DNA from: Lumbricus rubellus
Lineage: Eukaryota > Annelida > Clitellata > Crassiclitellata > Lumbricidae
Length of the DNA: 64,000 nt
Assembly (NCBI GenBank): GCA_945859605.1
Contig: OX243816.1
Coordinates: 168,501 to 232,500 of the forward strand
Direction of reading: 5' to 3'
Under the pieces are notes generated by a model. The model searched no databases, was not told the DNA's origin, and saw only the letters and a program-made list of their open reading frames with translations. The translations under genes and the position numbers were made by a program. Below are positions 39,838-49,454 of this stretch, in pieces. The stretch's first letter is position 1; every line of letters begins with the position of its first letter.

Positions 39838-41148
39838 ATGTATAATAAAATGCAATCCGATATTCTAAGATTCACAGAGCAACCATTGATCGATGAAGGT
39901 ATCGAGCGATACGAATGGCACGAGTACGAACCTGTAGCGAGAACTAATCTTAACAGTTCTGGGGAAATAAGAATAAATATTGAATTACAAGACTTATACA
40001 GTCACCCAGCAGAGTCGTATCTGCAATTCGAAGGAAGACTAATTAAAGCTGATGACACCGCATACGTTAATGCCGATGCAATCGCTCTTACGAATAATGG
40101 GCTTATGCATCTATTCAGTCAAATATCCTATCAGTTATCTAATCAAGAAATTGAAACGCTATTTCATCCGGGTCAAGCTACAACGATGCTCGGTTTACTT
40201 ACGTATCCAAACGATTTTCAGTTGACTCAAGGCTTAAATCAGCTGTGGTATAAAGACACTGGTGCGACTGCTGTTATTGCTGACAACGTCGGCTTTTCCA
40301 CTAGACAAATCTTTCTCATTCGTAAGCCAAACACTAAGGGAATGTTCAGTTTTATTGTTCCGTTGAAGCATATTTTCGGATTTTGTGATGATTACGACAA
40401 GATTATTTACGGCTTTAAACAGACGCTGACTTTAGTTCGTAAAGCTGATGATGATGCCATATTCCGCGATAACGCTGCAGCTGCTGGAAAAGTTGCTATA
40501 AACAAAATTTCATGGTTTATTCCACACGTTATTCCTTCCGATATGGAACGAATGCAGTTGTATAAGACGATTGAATCAAAATTAACGTTGCCAGTTGCGT
40601 ATAGAGCACGTCAATGCGACACGATAACAGTTCCTCAGTCGACAAGTTTCAGTTGGCGATTAAGTGTTAAAACGTCACCCGAGAAGCCTAGATATATTAT
40701 CGTAGGATTTCAGACGGGTCGTAGCGGTGATCAGGAAAGTAATCCATCGCTCTTTGATCACTGCGATATCAAGAACATTTATGTGATGATGAATCAAGAA
40801 AGATATCCAGCTGTAGATCATAACCTGTCGTTTCCTAATCAACAATTCTCCAGAGCGTACAGAGACGCATCCTCCTTTAGTCAAAAATTCTATGGTATGG
40901 ATCGGTTGATTACGCAAAGCAATATATCACCTATAAATTATAAAGAATTATATCCGTTGTTCGTGTTCGATGTAAGCAAACAATCTGAGCGTTTGAAATC
41001 ATCTGTCGTTGATATACAGATTAAGGCTCTTTTCAATGCAGCAGTGCCAGCCGACACCGAAGCTTTCGCCGTTGTAATTTCGGATAGGTTGCTGCAGTTC
41101 CAATCGGATGGTCAGAAAATGAGTGTTGTGTATGGAAAATTGAATTAA
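39838..41148 (+). CDS. Polinton major capsid protein (double jelly-roll)
   Basis: 436 residues from the first ATG; a second ATG at 39850 (M5) follows ATAATAAA and may be the real start given the pattern at other genes. Beta-rich throughout, with features of Polinton major capsid proteins: an early NSSGEIRINIE strand, LMHLFSQISYQLSNQEIE, FIVPLKHIFGFCDDYDK near the middle, and a C-terminal half with the second barrel. The position between the pVI-like and SAP genes and the length fit the family. It is expected to form the trimeric hexons of an icosahedral capsid. Confidence 0.9.
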   Translation: MYNKMQSDILRFTEQPLIDEGIERYEWHEYEPVARTNLNSSGEIRINIELQDLYSHPAESYLQFEGRLIKADDTAYVNADAIALTNNGLMHLFSQISYQLSNQEIETLFHPGQATTMLGLLTYPNDFQLTQGLNQLWYKDTGATAVIADNVGFSTRQIFLIRKPNTKGMFSFIVPLKHIFGFCDDYDKIIYGFKQTLTLVRKADDDAIFRDNAAAAGKVAINKISWFIPHVIPSDMERMQLYKTIESKLTLPVAYRARQCDTITVPQSTSFSWRLSVKTSPEKPRYIIVGFQTGRSGDQESNPSLFDHCDIKNIYVMMNQERYPAVDHNLSFPNQQFSRAYRDASSFSQKFYGMDRLITQSNISPINYKELYPLFVFDVSKQSERLKSSVVDIQIKALFNAAVPADTEAFAVVISDRLLQFQSDGQKMSVVYGKLN

Positions 41149-41164
41149 AGAATACTTATATATT

Positions 41165-41494
41165 ATGAAGCTACCAGAGCTAAGATTGTTGGCCAAGCGA
41201 CACGACATCACAGGTACTTCGCATCTCAACAAACCTCAAATGATAGCTGTACTGATCGAAAAGAATATTCTTCCGACGGACTACAAGTCTGTGTCATATC
41301 GACATGACACGCTGGGTAGTATCAGGAAACAACCGAGAAGAGTAGATATTATAGATCGAGAGACTAACGTTGTTACCTCGTATCCATCGATGTATAAAGC
41401 CGCTAAGGCGTATGGTCAGAGTGCTGGCATAATAGCTTATCATAACGGAAATGTCTGGAAAGATAGATACGAAATTAAAGTGTATGAGCGATAG
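41165..41494 (+). CDS. Polinton SAP-like and NUMOD1-like protein
   Basis: 109 residues. Residues 1-36 look like a SAP or Rho-N helix-extended-helix (LPELRLLAKRHDITG...MIAVLIEKN). Residues 70-107 resemble the NUMOD1 helix-turn-helix of homing-endonuclease-associated proteins (SMYKAAKAYGQSAGIIAYH). Both are DNA-binding modules, so a DNA-binding or packaging-related role is inferred. It sits between the capsid and polymerase genes. Confidence 0.7.
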   Translation: MKLPELRLLAKRHDITGTSHLNKPQMIAVLIEKNILPTDYKSVSYRHDTLGSIRKQPRRVDIIDRETNVVTSYPSMYKAAKAYGQSAGIIAYHNGNVWKDRYEIKVYER

Positions 41495-41569
41495 AATGAT
41501 ATGAAATTAAAGTGTATGAGAGATATTAAAGTGTGCGAGAGTATTAATATTTTTGCGTGGTAAGATAAA
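41495..41569 (+). repeat. Decayed duplicate of a gene 3' end before polB
   Basis: GAAATTAAAGTGTATGAG from the last codons of the preceding gene recurs at about 41499-41520 and again, in part, to 41545. Confidence 0.7.
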
Positions 41570-44500
41570 ATGGATTTAAAGAAAAGTAGTTTAAGAAATA
41601 TGGACCATGTTGAACACTTGCTTGACTCGTCGGTTCCTGACATTAAGGTTCCTACGCTTACGCCGAGAAAGTACAAGCCAGTAGTGCCTACGAGAACATA
41701 CACCAATAAGGTTAGATCCAAAATTAATGATTTTGCGGATTGGTTACTTAGTTATGTGCCTGAACGAGAAGTTAATGAAAAACTGGAATCATTGAAGTCA
41801 ACTGTTTCAAGGATATTTGATAAAAATAAAATTCGAGAAACGGCGACGGCTATTAAAGGATTCACCAAGCAGTATAGAATAGATGGAATTAATGGAATGG
41901 ATGCCTCGTCGTTTCTTGATTTCGTCAGACCGCAGGTAGTAAATCTGTTGTCCAGTAATCGTCAGACAAAGACTAATTTAGTTCTTACTTGTACTATGGA
42001 ACGAGTAGATATGAAATCTGGAGTAGTTAATTCAGAGGATATACCATTCGTTTCCAGGGCAGAAGTTATTTTAGATGCTACCGACTTGAATGAAATATAC
42101 AGCAGAAAAAAGGATAAAATCATGGAGTCTATTGCTAGTTTTCAGATGCAAGGAAGTAATTGGAGATTTAAAGCTGTTGTGAAATTAGATATAAATACGG
42201 TAAAATATACACCCTTAAGAGGTAGTTCTTACATTCCGCTTCCCAACTTCTTAGCTAATAAAAAGGCTATTATAAATATGAAAAACGACGACGAAGAATG
42301 CTTCAAATGGTGTATTACTAGAGCGTTGAACCCTGTAGAAAAAAACCCACAGATAATAACTAAAGCTTTGAAAGAACAATCAAAAAAACTTAATTGGGGT
42401 GGTATTGAATTTCCAGTTGCTGCTGATGCTAATGTGGTAGGTAAATTTGAGAGAAATAATAATATTAGTGTTAATGTATTTGGTTACGAAAAATTTGTCT
42501 ACCCGCTTTATCTGTCTAAGTGTGAAAGCGATATTTGTGTTGATCTACTAGTCATATCTGATGGAGATAGGAAGCACTATTGTTGGATTAAAAACTTTAA
42601 CAGATTGATGACGTTCCGAACAGAAAAATCCCACCATTCTATGCATTACTGTAAAAGATGTTTGATCGGCTATAGAACTGTAGTTTCGCTTAAGAAACAC
42701 AGCGAGTACTGCTCACAACATAACGCACAAAAAATAGAAATGCCAGAGCCAGGAACTATGTTAAGTTTTAAAAATTATAACCGATCTATGAGGGTTCCTT
42801 TTATAGTCTACGCAGATTTCGAGTCTTTTGTGAAACCGATCGATACATGCCAACCAAATCCAGAGTTGTCGTACACTAATAAATATCAAAAGCATACTCC
42901 TAGCTCCTTTTGTTACCACATAAAATGTTTCGACGATAGTGTATATTCTCAAGATCCTGTGACGTTTACGGCTGAAAGTGAAGATGATGATGTTGGTCAA
43001 ATATTTGTAGATAAACTCGAAGAGAATATAAAACGAATATATAATCAATTCAAATTTCACAAGAAGATGATATTTACCGAAGAGGACAAGAAGTGTTTCG
43101 ATGGAGCTACTGTATGTCATATCTGCGAAAAAACGCTGGGTGAAGACCGAGTTAGAGATCACTGTCATCTTAGCGGTAAATTTAGAGGGGCTGCTCATAA
43201 CATTTGTAATTTAGACTATAAAGTCCCCAAGTTTTTCCCTGTCGTGTTTCATAATCTTTCCGGGTACGATTGTCATCTGTTCATTAAGAAACTGAGAGGT
43301 GAGAAAATTAACTGCATACCTAATAACGAGGAAAAGTATATATCTTTTAGCAGAGATGTCGTAGTTGATAAGTTTGTAAAAGATGGAAAAGAAATACTAG
43401 TACGACGAGAACTGCGTTTTATCGACAGTTTTAAATTTATGGCTTCGAGTCTTGATGCTTTATCGAGGAACCTAAGCAAAGACCAGTGTAAAAATATTGG
43501 TAAACGATATACAGGAAAGAAGCTCGATCTTTTGCTACGAAAAGGCATATATCCTTATGACTACGTCGATTCATTTACTACCTTTAATGAAACCGAACTA
43601 CCACCAAAATCCGCTTTCTATTCTAAGCTAAATGATTCGAATATTAGCGATGAAGACTACGAGCATGCACAAACGGTATGGAAAGAATTTGGATGCAAAA
43701 CATTCAGAGAATATCACGATTTATACAACGTTTCGGATGTTCTGCTACTTGCCGATGTTTTCGAAAACTTTAGAGATGTGTGTATGAAGAACTATACGCT
43801 TGACCCTGCATGGTATTTTACATCTCCTGGTTTAGCCTGGGATGCCGCTTTAAAATTGACAGGCGTGAAATTGGAGTTATTGAATGATTACGATATGATT
43901 CTGATGATTAAGCAAGGGATGAGAGGAGGAGTGAGCACAATATCAAATCGTTACGGGAAAGCGAATAATAAATATATGAGCGATTTCAATAGCAACGAAA
44001 ATTCTACATTTATCACTTACCTGGATGCGAATAATCTATATGGATGGGCTATGATCAAACCTTTACCTACTCACGGGTTCAAATGGATGAATGAAGCTGA
44101 TTTAAATAATTGGAGAAGTATTCCATGCATATTGGAAGTTGATTTGGAATACCCTAAAGAGTTACACGACCTGCATAACGATTATCCGTTAGCTCCTGAA
44201 AGCATTGAGATTAACAAAGTCAAAAAGTTAATTCCAAACTTAAACCATAAAAAGAAGTATGTGCTGCATTACGATAATCTGAAGCTGTATGAGAGTTTAG
44301 GTTTGAAAATAACAAAAGTGCATAGAGGTATACTATTCGAAGAAAGTGATTGGTTGAAAAAGTATATCGATTTAAATACAGCTCTTAGAACGAAAGCTAC
44401 TAATGACTTTGAGAAAGACTTTTTCAAACTAATGAATAACAGTGTTTTTGGTAAAACTTGTGAGAACATTGAAAATCGTGTTGATGTAAGGTTAGTGTGT

Positions 44501-45214
44501 CAAGAGAAGGAGGCTATTAAATTAGCAGCTAAACCTAATTACGAGAGTTGTACCATTTTCGATGAAAATCTAATAGCCGTTCACATGAAAAGAACTAAAT
44601 TATTCTATAATAAACCTATCTATCTTGGCATGTGTATTTTAGACTTGAGTAAAACTTTAATGTATGATTTCAATTATAACTACATCAAGACCAAGTACGG
44701 AGATAGGGCCAAGCTTTTATTCACCGACACAGATTCTTTGGCATACGAAATTAAAACTGAAGACTTTTACTCAGATATCGCAGAGGATATTAAAGCTCGA
44801 TTCGATACGAGTGAATACTCGAAAGATCATCCATCTGGTATTGAGGTTGGAGTAAATAAAAAAGTTATAGGCATGTTCAAGGACGAGGCAGCGGGTAAAC
44901 AAATCGAAGAATTTGTCGGTTTGCGAGCAAAGTTGTATTCTTATAAGATGGCTGCTGGAGATGAGCACAAGAAATGTAAAGGTATTAAGAAGAATGTTGT
45001 CCAGAAAACTATTACTCACGAAGATTATAAAGACTGCTTATTTACCAAAAAAGAACAACAACGAACGATGAATGTTATTAGATCTTATCATCACGATATT
45101 TATACGGAAGAAATTAATAAAGTCGCGCTGTCCGCCGACGACGATAAACGAGTAATAATGGAGGATGGCATTCATACTTTAGCATATGGACACTATTTGT
45201 TGAAAACTATTTAA
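41570..45214 (+). CDS. Polinton protein-primed family B DNA polymerase
   Basis: 1214 residues, normal for Polinton PolB. In order: an N-terminal region with a CFKWCITRALNP block (244-255), a C2H2-like finger (C361, C364, H377, C381), the exonuclease motifs ExoI (D416, E418 in YADFES), ExoII (N562, D567 in HNLSGYD) and ExoIII (Y719, D723), and an HNH/endonuclease-VII-like zinc site between ExoI and ExoII (C516, C519, H531, C546). The polymerase motifs are A (D819 in LDANNLYG), B (K953-G961 in KLMNNSVFG) and C (D1053, D1055 in TDTDS). All key residues are present. It should replicate the element from its TIRs using a protein primer. The start follows GATAAA. Confidence 0.97.
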   Translation: MDLKKSSLRNMDHVEHLLDSSVPDIKVPTLTPRKYKPVVPTRTYTNKVRSKINDFADWLLSYVPEREVNEKLESLKSTVSRIFDKNKIRETATAIKGFTKQYRIDGINGMDASSFLDFVRPQVVNLLSSNRQTKTNLVLTCTMERVDMKSGVVNSEDIPFVSRAEVILDATDLNEIYSRKKDKIMESIASFQMQGSNWRFKAVVKLDINTVKYTPLRGSSYIPLPNFLANKKAIINMKNDDEECFKWCITRALNPVEKNPQIITKALKEQSKKLNWGGIEFPVAADANVVGKFERNNNISVNVFGYEKFVYPLYLSKCESDICVDLLVISDGDRKHYCWIKNFNRLMTFRTEKSHHSMHYCKRCLIGYRTVVSLKKHSEYCSQHNAQKIEMPEPGTMLSFKNYNRSMRVPFIVYADFESFVKPIDTCQPNPELSYTNKYQKHTPSSFCYHIKCFDDSVYSQDPVTFTAESEDDDVGQIFVDKLEENIKRIYNQFKFHKKMIFTEEDKKCFDGATVCHICEKTLGEDRVRDHCHLSGKFRGAAHNICNLDYKVPKFFPVVFHNLSGYDCHLFIKKLRGEKINCIPNNEEKYISFSRDVVVDKFVKDGKEILVRRELRFIDSFKFMASSLDALSRNLSKDQCKNIGKRYTGKKLDLLLRKGIYPYDYVDSFTTFNETELPPKSAFYSKLNDSNISDEDYEHAQTVWKEFGCKTFREYHDLYNVSDVLLLADVFENFRDVCMKNYTLDPAWYFTSPGLAWDAALKLTGVKLELLNDYDMILMIKQGMRGGVSTISNRYGKANNKYMSDFNSNENSTFITYLDANNLYGWAMIKPLPTHGFKWMNEADLNNWRSIPCILEVDLEYPKELHDLHNDYPLAPESIEINKVKKLIPNLNHKKKYVLHYDNLKLYESLGLKITKVHRGILFEESDWLKKYIDLNTALRTKATNDFEKDFFKLMNNSVFGKTCENIENRVDVRLVCQEKEAIKLAAKPNYESCTIFDENLIAVHMKRTKLFYNKPIYLGMCILDLSKTLMYDFNYNYIKTKYGDRAKLLFTDTDSLAYEIKTEDFYSDIAEDIKARFDTSEYSKDHPSGIEVGVNKKVIGMFKDEAAGKQIEEFVGLRAKLYSYKMAAGDEHKKCKGIKKNVVQKTITHEDYKDCLFTKKEQQRTMNVIRSYHHDIYTEEINKVALSADDDKRVIMEDGIHTLAYGHYLLKTI

Positions 45215-45261
45215 TAATGTAATGCAGGAAGTAAAATCGAATTACTTTTTAAAACATTTAG

Positions 45262-45708
45262 ATGAAATATAAAATGAGTTCTGCAACTGTGAAAAACATC
45301 GATGTCGAAGGCGTAGTTCTTCCAAATCATCCGTTAACGAATTTTGAATTATTGGATGCCGCGAAGAAGCTGAATATTCCGAATTTTAGAGGCGTTTTCG
45401 TGCGAGACGAGCTGCCGAATAAACCTAGACGGATTGAATGTGGGGTATTGAATCTAGATGATTCTAAAGGAACCGGTCAGCATTGGTGCTCTTTCTTAAA
45501 GAGCGGTAATGAGAAAATATATTTCGATAGTTACGGCCTTCCTCCCCCTCTGGAACTGATAAAGTATTTACGCCGTCCAGTGTTATATAACAGCGAGCGA
45601 ATACAACCCGATAACGAAGTATTTTGTGGTCATTTGTGTCTGTATGTATTGAAGAAAACGATGAACAATGGAATGAATTTTCAAGAAGTTATAAATGGCT
45701 TGCATTAA
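45262..45708 (+). CDS. Polinton adenain-like cysteine protease
   Basis: 148 residues from the first ATG; the second ATG (45274, M5) follows ATATAAA and is an equally good start. It matches the adenovirus maturation protease family: H74 in GQHWC, D89 in YFDSYG, an oxyanion Gln at 115, and the nucleophile Cys122 in FCGHLC. The triad spacing is as in adenain. It should cleave capsid and core precursor proteins. Confidence 0.93.
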   Translation: MKYKMSSATVKNIDVEGVVLPNHPLTNFELLDAAKKLNIPNFRGVFVRDELPNKPRRIECGVLNLDDSKGTGQHWCSFLKSGNEKIYFDSYGLPPPLELIKYLRRPVLYNSERIQPDNEVFCGHLCLYVLKKTMNNGMNFQEVINGLH

Positions 45709-45725
45709 AAATTATTATATATAAA

Positions 45726-46799
45726 ATGCCTGTTGATAAATTTGGTCACACTGATGTTGGTTCATCACAAAGAGTAATCGCTGGAGGAGTTACTCTTAGT
45801 CAAATAAATGAGAGTTTTCTTCGATTGGATGGAACAAACCCCGCGACTGGAAATCTAAAAATGGGTGGACACAAAATTAAAGGACTGCCTACAACGAACA
45901 CTTCGACAGCAGGAATGGATGAAGCCTTAAGTCGAGGTCAAGCCATTGATTTGATAACGAATCACGACGATTCTCCGTCCAACGATAATCATTTGACGAA
46001 TAAGAAATACGTTGATGAACAAGTTACATTGAAGGTGTCTAAAACTGGTGATACCATGACTGGTGATCTAATCTTAAACGTTGGCTCCGATCGTCTGCGT
46101 TCAATGGGTTGTAAGGACTTGAGAGGAGATAATAAAGAATTCACTATTTTCTTAGGTAGTATACGAAATAAACTACAATGTTCGTTAAACAATCCTATTA
46201 CATTACAATCGATGGATGGATTTCGTTTTAGAATAAACAATGAAATCATGTTAGAGATGGTTAAGTCGACGCAATACAATATTTCATCTCAAATAAATGT
46301 GCATACAACCATCTTTATGCATGATGGTTACATTACAGGTCTACACGATCCCAACAGCGCCAGCGATGCAGCTACGAAGCAGTATGTAGATTCTATCTCA
46401 ATCGGTCCCGCGCTTAGCATTCATTCTTTAACTCGTCAAGCCATAGACGCTAAAACTCACACAAGAGTTTCTTTCGATAGTGTAAGATTCAAAACCAATG
46501 CTGGCATAAGTACGAGACTGACTCGTGTCACTCCCGGAAAAGCCGGATACTATTTGGTTTCGACGTATATAGAATTTTGTGACACTAATACCGCTCATGG
46601 TAACGTCTTCCTGTATAAAAATGGGGCGAATTACATGCAAATTGCGGGCGGAGGGGGAACGGGAGCTGCGTATAACAATTCAACCGGTAGTGGCATAGTT
46701 TTCGTAACCAACACCGATTTTATCGAGATATTCGTTTATTCGCACATCGCACTAAGTATATTAGCTAGAGACTTTTCGGCAGTATTCTTACGACCTTAG
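45726..46799 (+). CDS. Polinton fibre-like protein with C1q-like head
   Basis: 357 residues from the ATG that directly follows TATATAAA. An earlier in-frame start at 45624 lies inside the protease gene and is unlikely. The N-terminal two thirds carry phage tail-fibre-like elements: FLRLDGTNPATGNLKMGG at 31-48, KTGDTMTGDLIL at 106-117, and GLHDPNSASDAATKQYVD at 205-222. The last 120 residues look like a C1q/TNF-type trimeric head (KAGYYLVSTYIEF, NVFLYKNG, GSGIVFVTNTDFIEIFVY). A trimeric fibre for cell attachment is inferred. It is the last gene before the right TIR. Confidence 0.75.
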   Translation: MPVDKFGHTDVGSSQRVIAGGVTLSQINESFLRLDGTNPATGNLKMGGHKIKGLPTTNTSTAGMDEALSRGQAIDLITNHDDSPSNDNHLTNKKYVDEQVTLKVSKTGDTMTGDLILNVGSDRLRSMGCKDLRGDNKEFTIFLGSIRNKLQCSLNNPITLQSMDGFRFRINNEIMLEMVKSTQYNISSQINVHTTIFMHDGYITGLHDPNSASDAATKQYVDSISIGPALSIHSLTRQAIDAKTHTRVSFDSVRFKTNAGISTRLTRVTPGKAGYYLVSTYIEFCDTNTAHGNVFLYKNGANYMQIAGGGGTGAAYNNSTGSGIVFVTNTDFIEIFVYSHIALSILARDFSAVFLRP

Positions 46800-46877
46800 C
46801 CCTGCTGATCGCATGCCAGACGCTTAATTATATTACTGGCGAGGTATACGAACGCCGATGCCTGCTGCATGCTTCGG
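46800..46877 (+). other. Right subterminal region of the Polinton
   Basis: Short spacer between the fibre-like gene and the right TIR. It repeats, in inverted form, part of the sequence just inside the left TIR (GCATGC context). Confidence 0.5.
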
Positions 46878-47032
46878 TATAATTATAATCCTAGGTGATG
46901 GGCTATCTAAAACGCTCATTGCTCGCTGTTTAACCAAAGCTTATCCAAAAGAATTTAACTGCTTTTAACCCTATTTAATTTGTTTATTAGCTCAAATAGA
47001 AAATATGCTAGAAGGCCCCTAATACTACTACT
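46878..47032 (-). repeat. Polinton terminal inverted repeat, right
   Basis: 155 bp, exact reverse complement of 32230-32384, ending in AATACTACTACT. Confidence 0.95.
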
Positions 47033-47038
47033 GTTGCG
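47033..47038 (+). repeat. Polinton target-site duplication, right copy
   Basis: GTTGCG, identical to the left copy at 32224-32229. Confidence 0.9.
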
Positions 47039-47239
47039 GTCTGTCAACTTAATTTGTTGGATAAGCGAAGTAGGCTATACAACGCAAACATTGATAATTT
47101 TAATCAGTTCTTAATTATTATTAAGATCTGCAATTTCTAATAATTATTTATACCATGGCAGGCTAGCTAGGCCTAATCAAAGTGCAACTTTTCTGTAGGC
47201 CTATTGTAGCGGTTAGATTAATACAATACAATACAACTG

Positions 47240-47885
47240 AAATTTGATAATGCCCTTCTTACAAAGCTCAGAAGTGCACATTGAAGTTCGGTGGAAATTA
47301 AAACTATCTAAAGGCAGACTCAAAGAGGAAAGTTTTCAGTTTAAAACGAAATACAGACTCGCTGGGGGAGTTACGAACATAAGGAGGCAGACAGTTCCAG
47401 ACGAAGGGACCAGCAAATGTGAAAGAACGCCGGCCAAAAACAAGATGTGTACCGTACCAGGAACTACATACTTTCCAGCAGATGCTGATAGAAGAGAAGA
47501 GCGACCTTTAACAGAGTTACAAGATGTGATCATAGAAGATAAGTAGGATGGCAGGTGATCAGTGCATGCTTTGTACAAGAGAAGTGCCAGCTTGAAGCGA
47601 ATGCGCTCACATACAGGCAGCCAGTGTAAAGAGCGCAGAGCTGGTGTGATGTGGTCTCTGTAAGAGAGTCCAAGACACAGTCTTGCAGCTTGATGAAGTA
47701 TTCTAGTTAGAGGAAGAAGTGTACATTTAGGGAGACCGTAAAGTACCGAGTTACAGTAGTCAAGTCGCGTAAGAACAAGGCAGTGAATCAGTGTTTTCAG
47801 TGATGCTGAGTCAAGAGTAGAGCGGAGCTGTCTGATTCTCCTTAGATGAAAGAAACATGCCCGAGAGATGGCTAGATTAAACGCT
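47240..47885 (-). mobile_element. CR1/L2-like reverse transcriptase fragment
   Basis: On the minus strand the reading passes through LVLTRLDYCNSVLYGLP, GLSYRDHITPALRSLHWLPV and KACTDHLPSYL, the thumb and C-terminal region of CR1/L2-type reverse transcriptases. Frames are interrupted, so it is degraded. It belongs to a different family from the copies at 21.4 and 28.0 kb. Confidence 0.8.
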
Positions 47886-49190
47886 TATCAAATTAAACAA
47901 TTGCTATGTACGTATGATTATTAATTCTAGGTAATATTTAAGCTAGACAATTTAATTGGCGAGTGTGTGTGGCAAAATATAAAACATGAGATACATAAAA
48001 ATCAAGGCCTGCAGCCAAACACAGTGAAGTGACTTCAAGGTTACCATGCCAACCAAACGACGCTTAGCCAATCCACGACGTGCGCAACCTGGAAAACGAA
48101 GGACGTGACGGTGGAAAACTGACGTCAGCGAAAGAGACGTTGAGAGTTGGACTCTCTACAACTGGTATAACTGGAAATGGTGGATTGATTCGCATGGGCC
48201 GTCAATCTAAAGTTGTAATTCCAGAGTAGAGACGAAGGTAATTGGTCTGTTCGGAGTGTCAACCGACAGATCAAAGTATGATCGGCGGGTGCAGTTCAAC
48301 GGACGTTTTGGTCTGCAGAAGAAGAGTGCTGCATGGTGAATACGGGCAACCCAGATATGGTAAGATACGAGTAAGACGGTTGATGTGGTTTCTTCCATGA
48401 CTACATTTCAACTGTTCGGAGAGAAACTGAAGTCAATCGAGTATCATACTACTCGACAGATAAGCACAAATGAAATAATTCTTAGATAACTCGCCACACT
48501 AGGTAAATAGGATTATTGTTTGTTTGTGTCTTTGGAAATTGGATAACTTTATATTATATATTTCATAAGAAAACTGGGAGTTTTGTTGAATATGGAAGCA
48601 TTTCAGTCAGTAAAACCAATCCGTATAGCCTACCACTAGGATAAAAATGCGCCCTTTCACACGGGATGCGACATCTATTTAACTGCAAAAAATCTTTATA
48701 ATATCCTCGCAGATGATCAATGATTTTGGAAGATCATATTCGATTGCAAGAGTTGCAAGACCATTCAAGTCTGTCTTACTTTATGACAGATCTTGAATTT
48801 TTTTGTTTGCTTGAACCTGCTGAAAGATTTTGTCAGCTTTCGGGTTAGGTCGAAAACACTACAATTCATGCCAAAAGACATGAAGCACTGGCTCAGGCCG
48901 AACCCTGGAGTTCAAAAAGGACGAAGTGACAATGATGGAAGATAAGTACGTAATTGACAAAATCAGCCGTTGGATGTTAAAAAGCAGCTCACTCCTCCTT
49001 GTTATTTTACCAGGCTTGGGACTGGCACGACAAAAAGCTAGGATGTTTTAAATGCCAATTGCCGTGGCAGAGTTTCCTACCTTTGGTCAGAATGATGTTT
49101 ACTTTGAAATGGTGTTATGTCTGGAAAAAACGGGTCTAAGGAAAACGCTTGCAAGAGAGATGTTGACTCGTCGGCTGATAATAACATTAG
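47886..49190. other. Mixed intergenic region
   Basis: No gene recognised. At about 48990-49030 there is another copy of the dispersed CAGGCTTGGGACTGGCAC motif found at 2870 and 13370. The short frames on either strand show no domain. Confidence 0.4.
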
Positions 49191-49310
49191 TCTTTACCAT
49201 AACCTTGTTTTATCACCTTCATCTTATTCTTACCATAACCTTTGTCCTAACCTTAACCTTAGTCCTTACCCTAACCTTAGTCCTTACGATAACCTTAGTC
49301 CAGTGCTAAA
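49190..49310 (+). repeat. Degenerate CCTTAACC/CCATAACC repeat
   Basis: Irregular units such as CCTTAACCTTAGTCCTTACC, partly telomere-like (CCCTAACC) but too varied to be a telomeric array. Similar units recur near 50742-50772. Confidence 0.6.
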
Positions 49311-49454
49311 AGTGTAAAAAAAAGTGCTTGGACGCCCCTCACCTTTCCAAAAGAAATGCCAGGACGCCCCATACATTTTAAGGTGTGCTAGACAAATAAT
49401 TTGGGTCTGCTAAGGTTCTTCAGCCGCTTTAGCTTCTTCTTCTTCTTCATGTTC

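Larger units (their letters stand above)
32230..47032. mobile_element. Polinton/Maverick (adintovirus-like) element, complete, 14.8 kb
   Basis: The ends begin AGTAGTAGTATT and are perfect inverted repeats for 155 bp. GTTGCG is duplicated on both sides (32224-32229 and 47033-47038), the 6-bp duplication expected for Polinton integrases. It encodes PolB, integrase, packaging ATPase, adenain-like protease, and double and single jelly-roll capsid proteins, which together define the group and imply virion formation. Nearly all genes are on the plus strand, with the integrase/PLA2 pair reversed. It is AT-rich and free of microsatellites, unlike the host DNA around it. Identical TIRs and target duplications, with mostly intact genes, suggest a recent insertion. 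Confidence 0.97.

Noticed and set aside
45624..45725. Upstream start for the fibre-like protein
   Set aside because: It would overlap the protease gene in another frame. The ATG at 45726 has the TATATAAA box found at other genes of the element.
49190..49310. Interstitial telomere repeat
   Set aside because: Units vary too much (CCTTAACC, CCATAACC, CTTAGTCC); only one or two CCCTAACC-like units occur.
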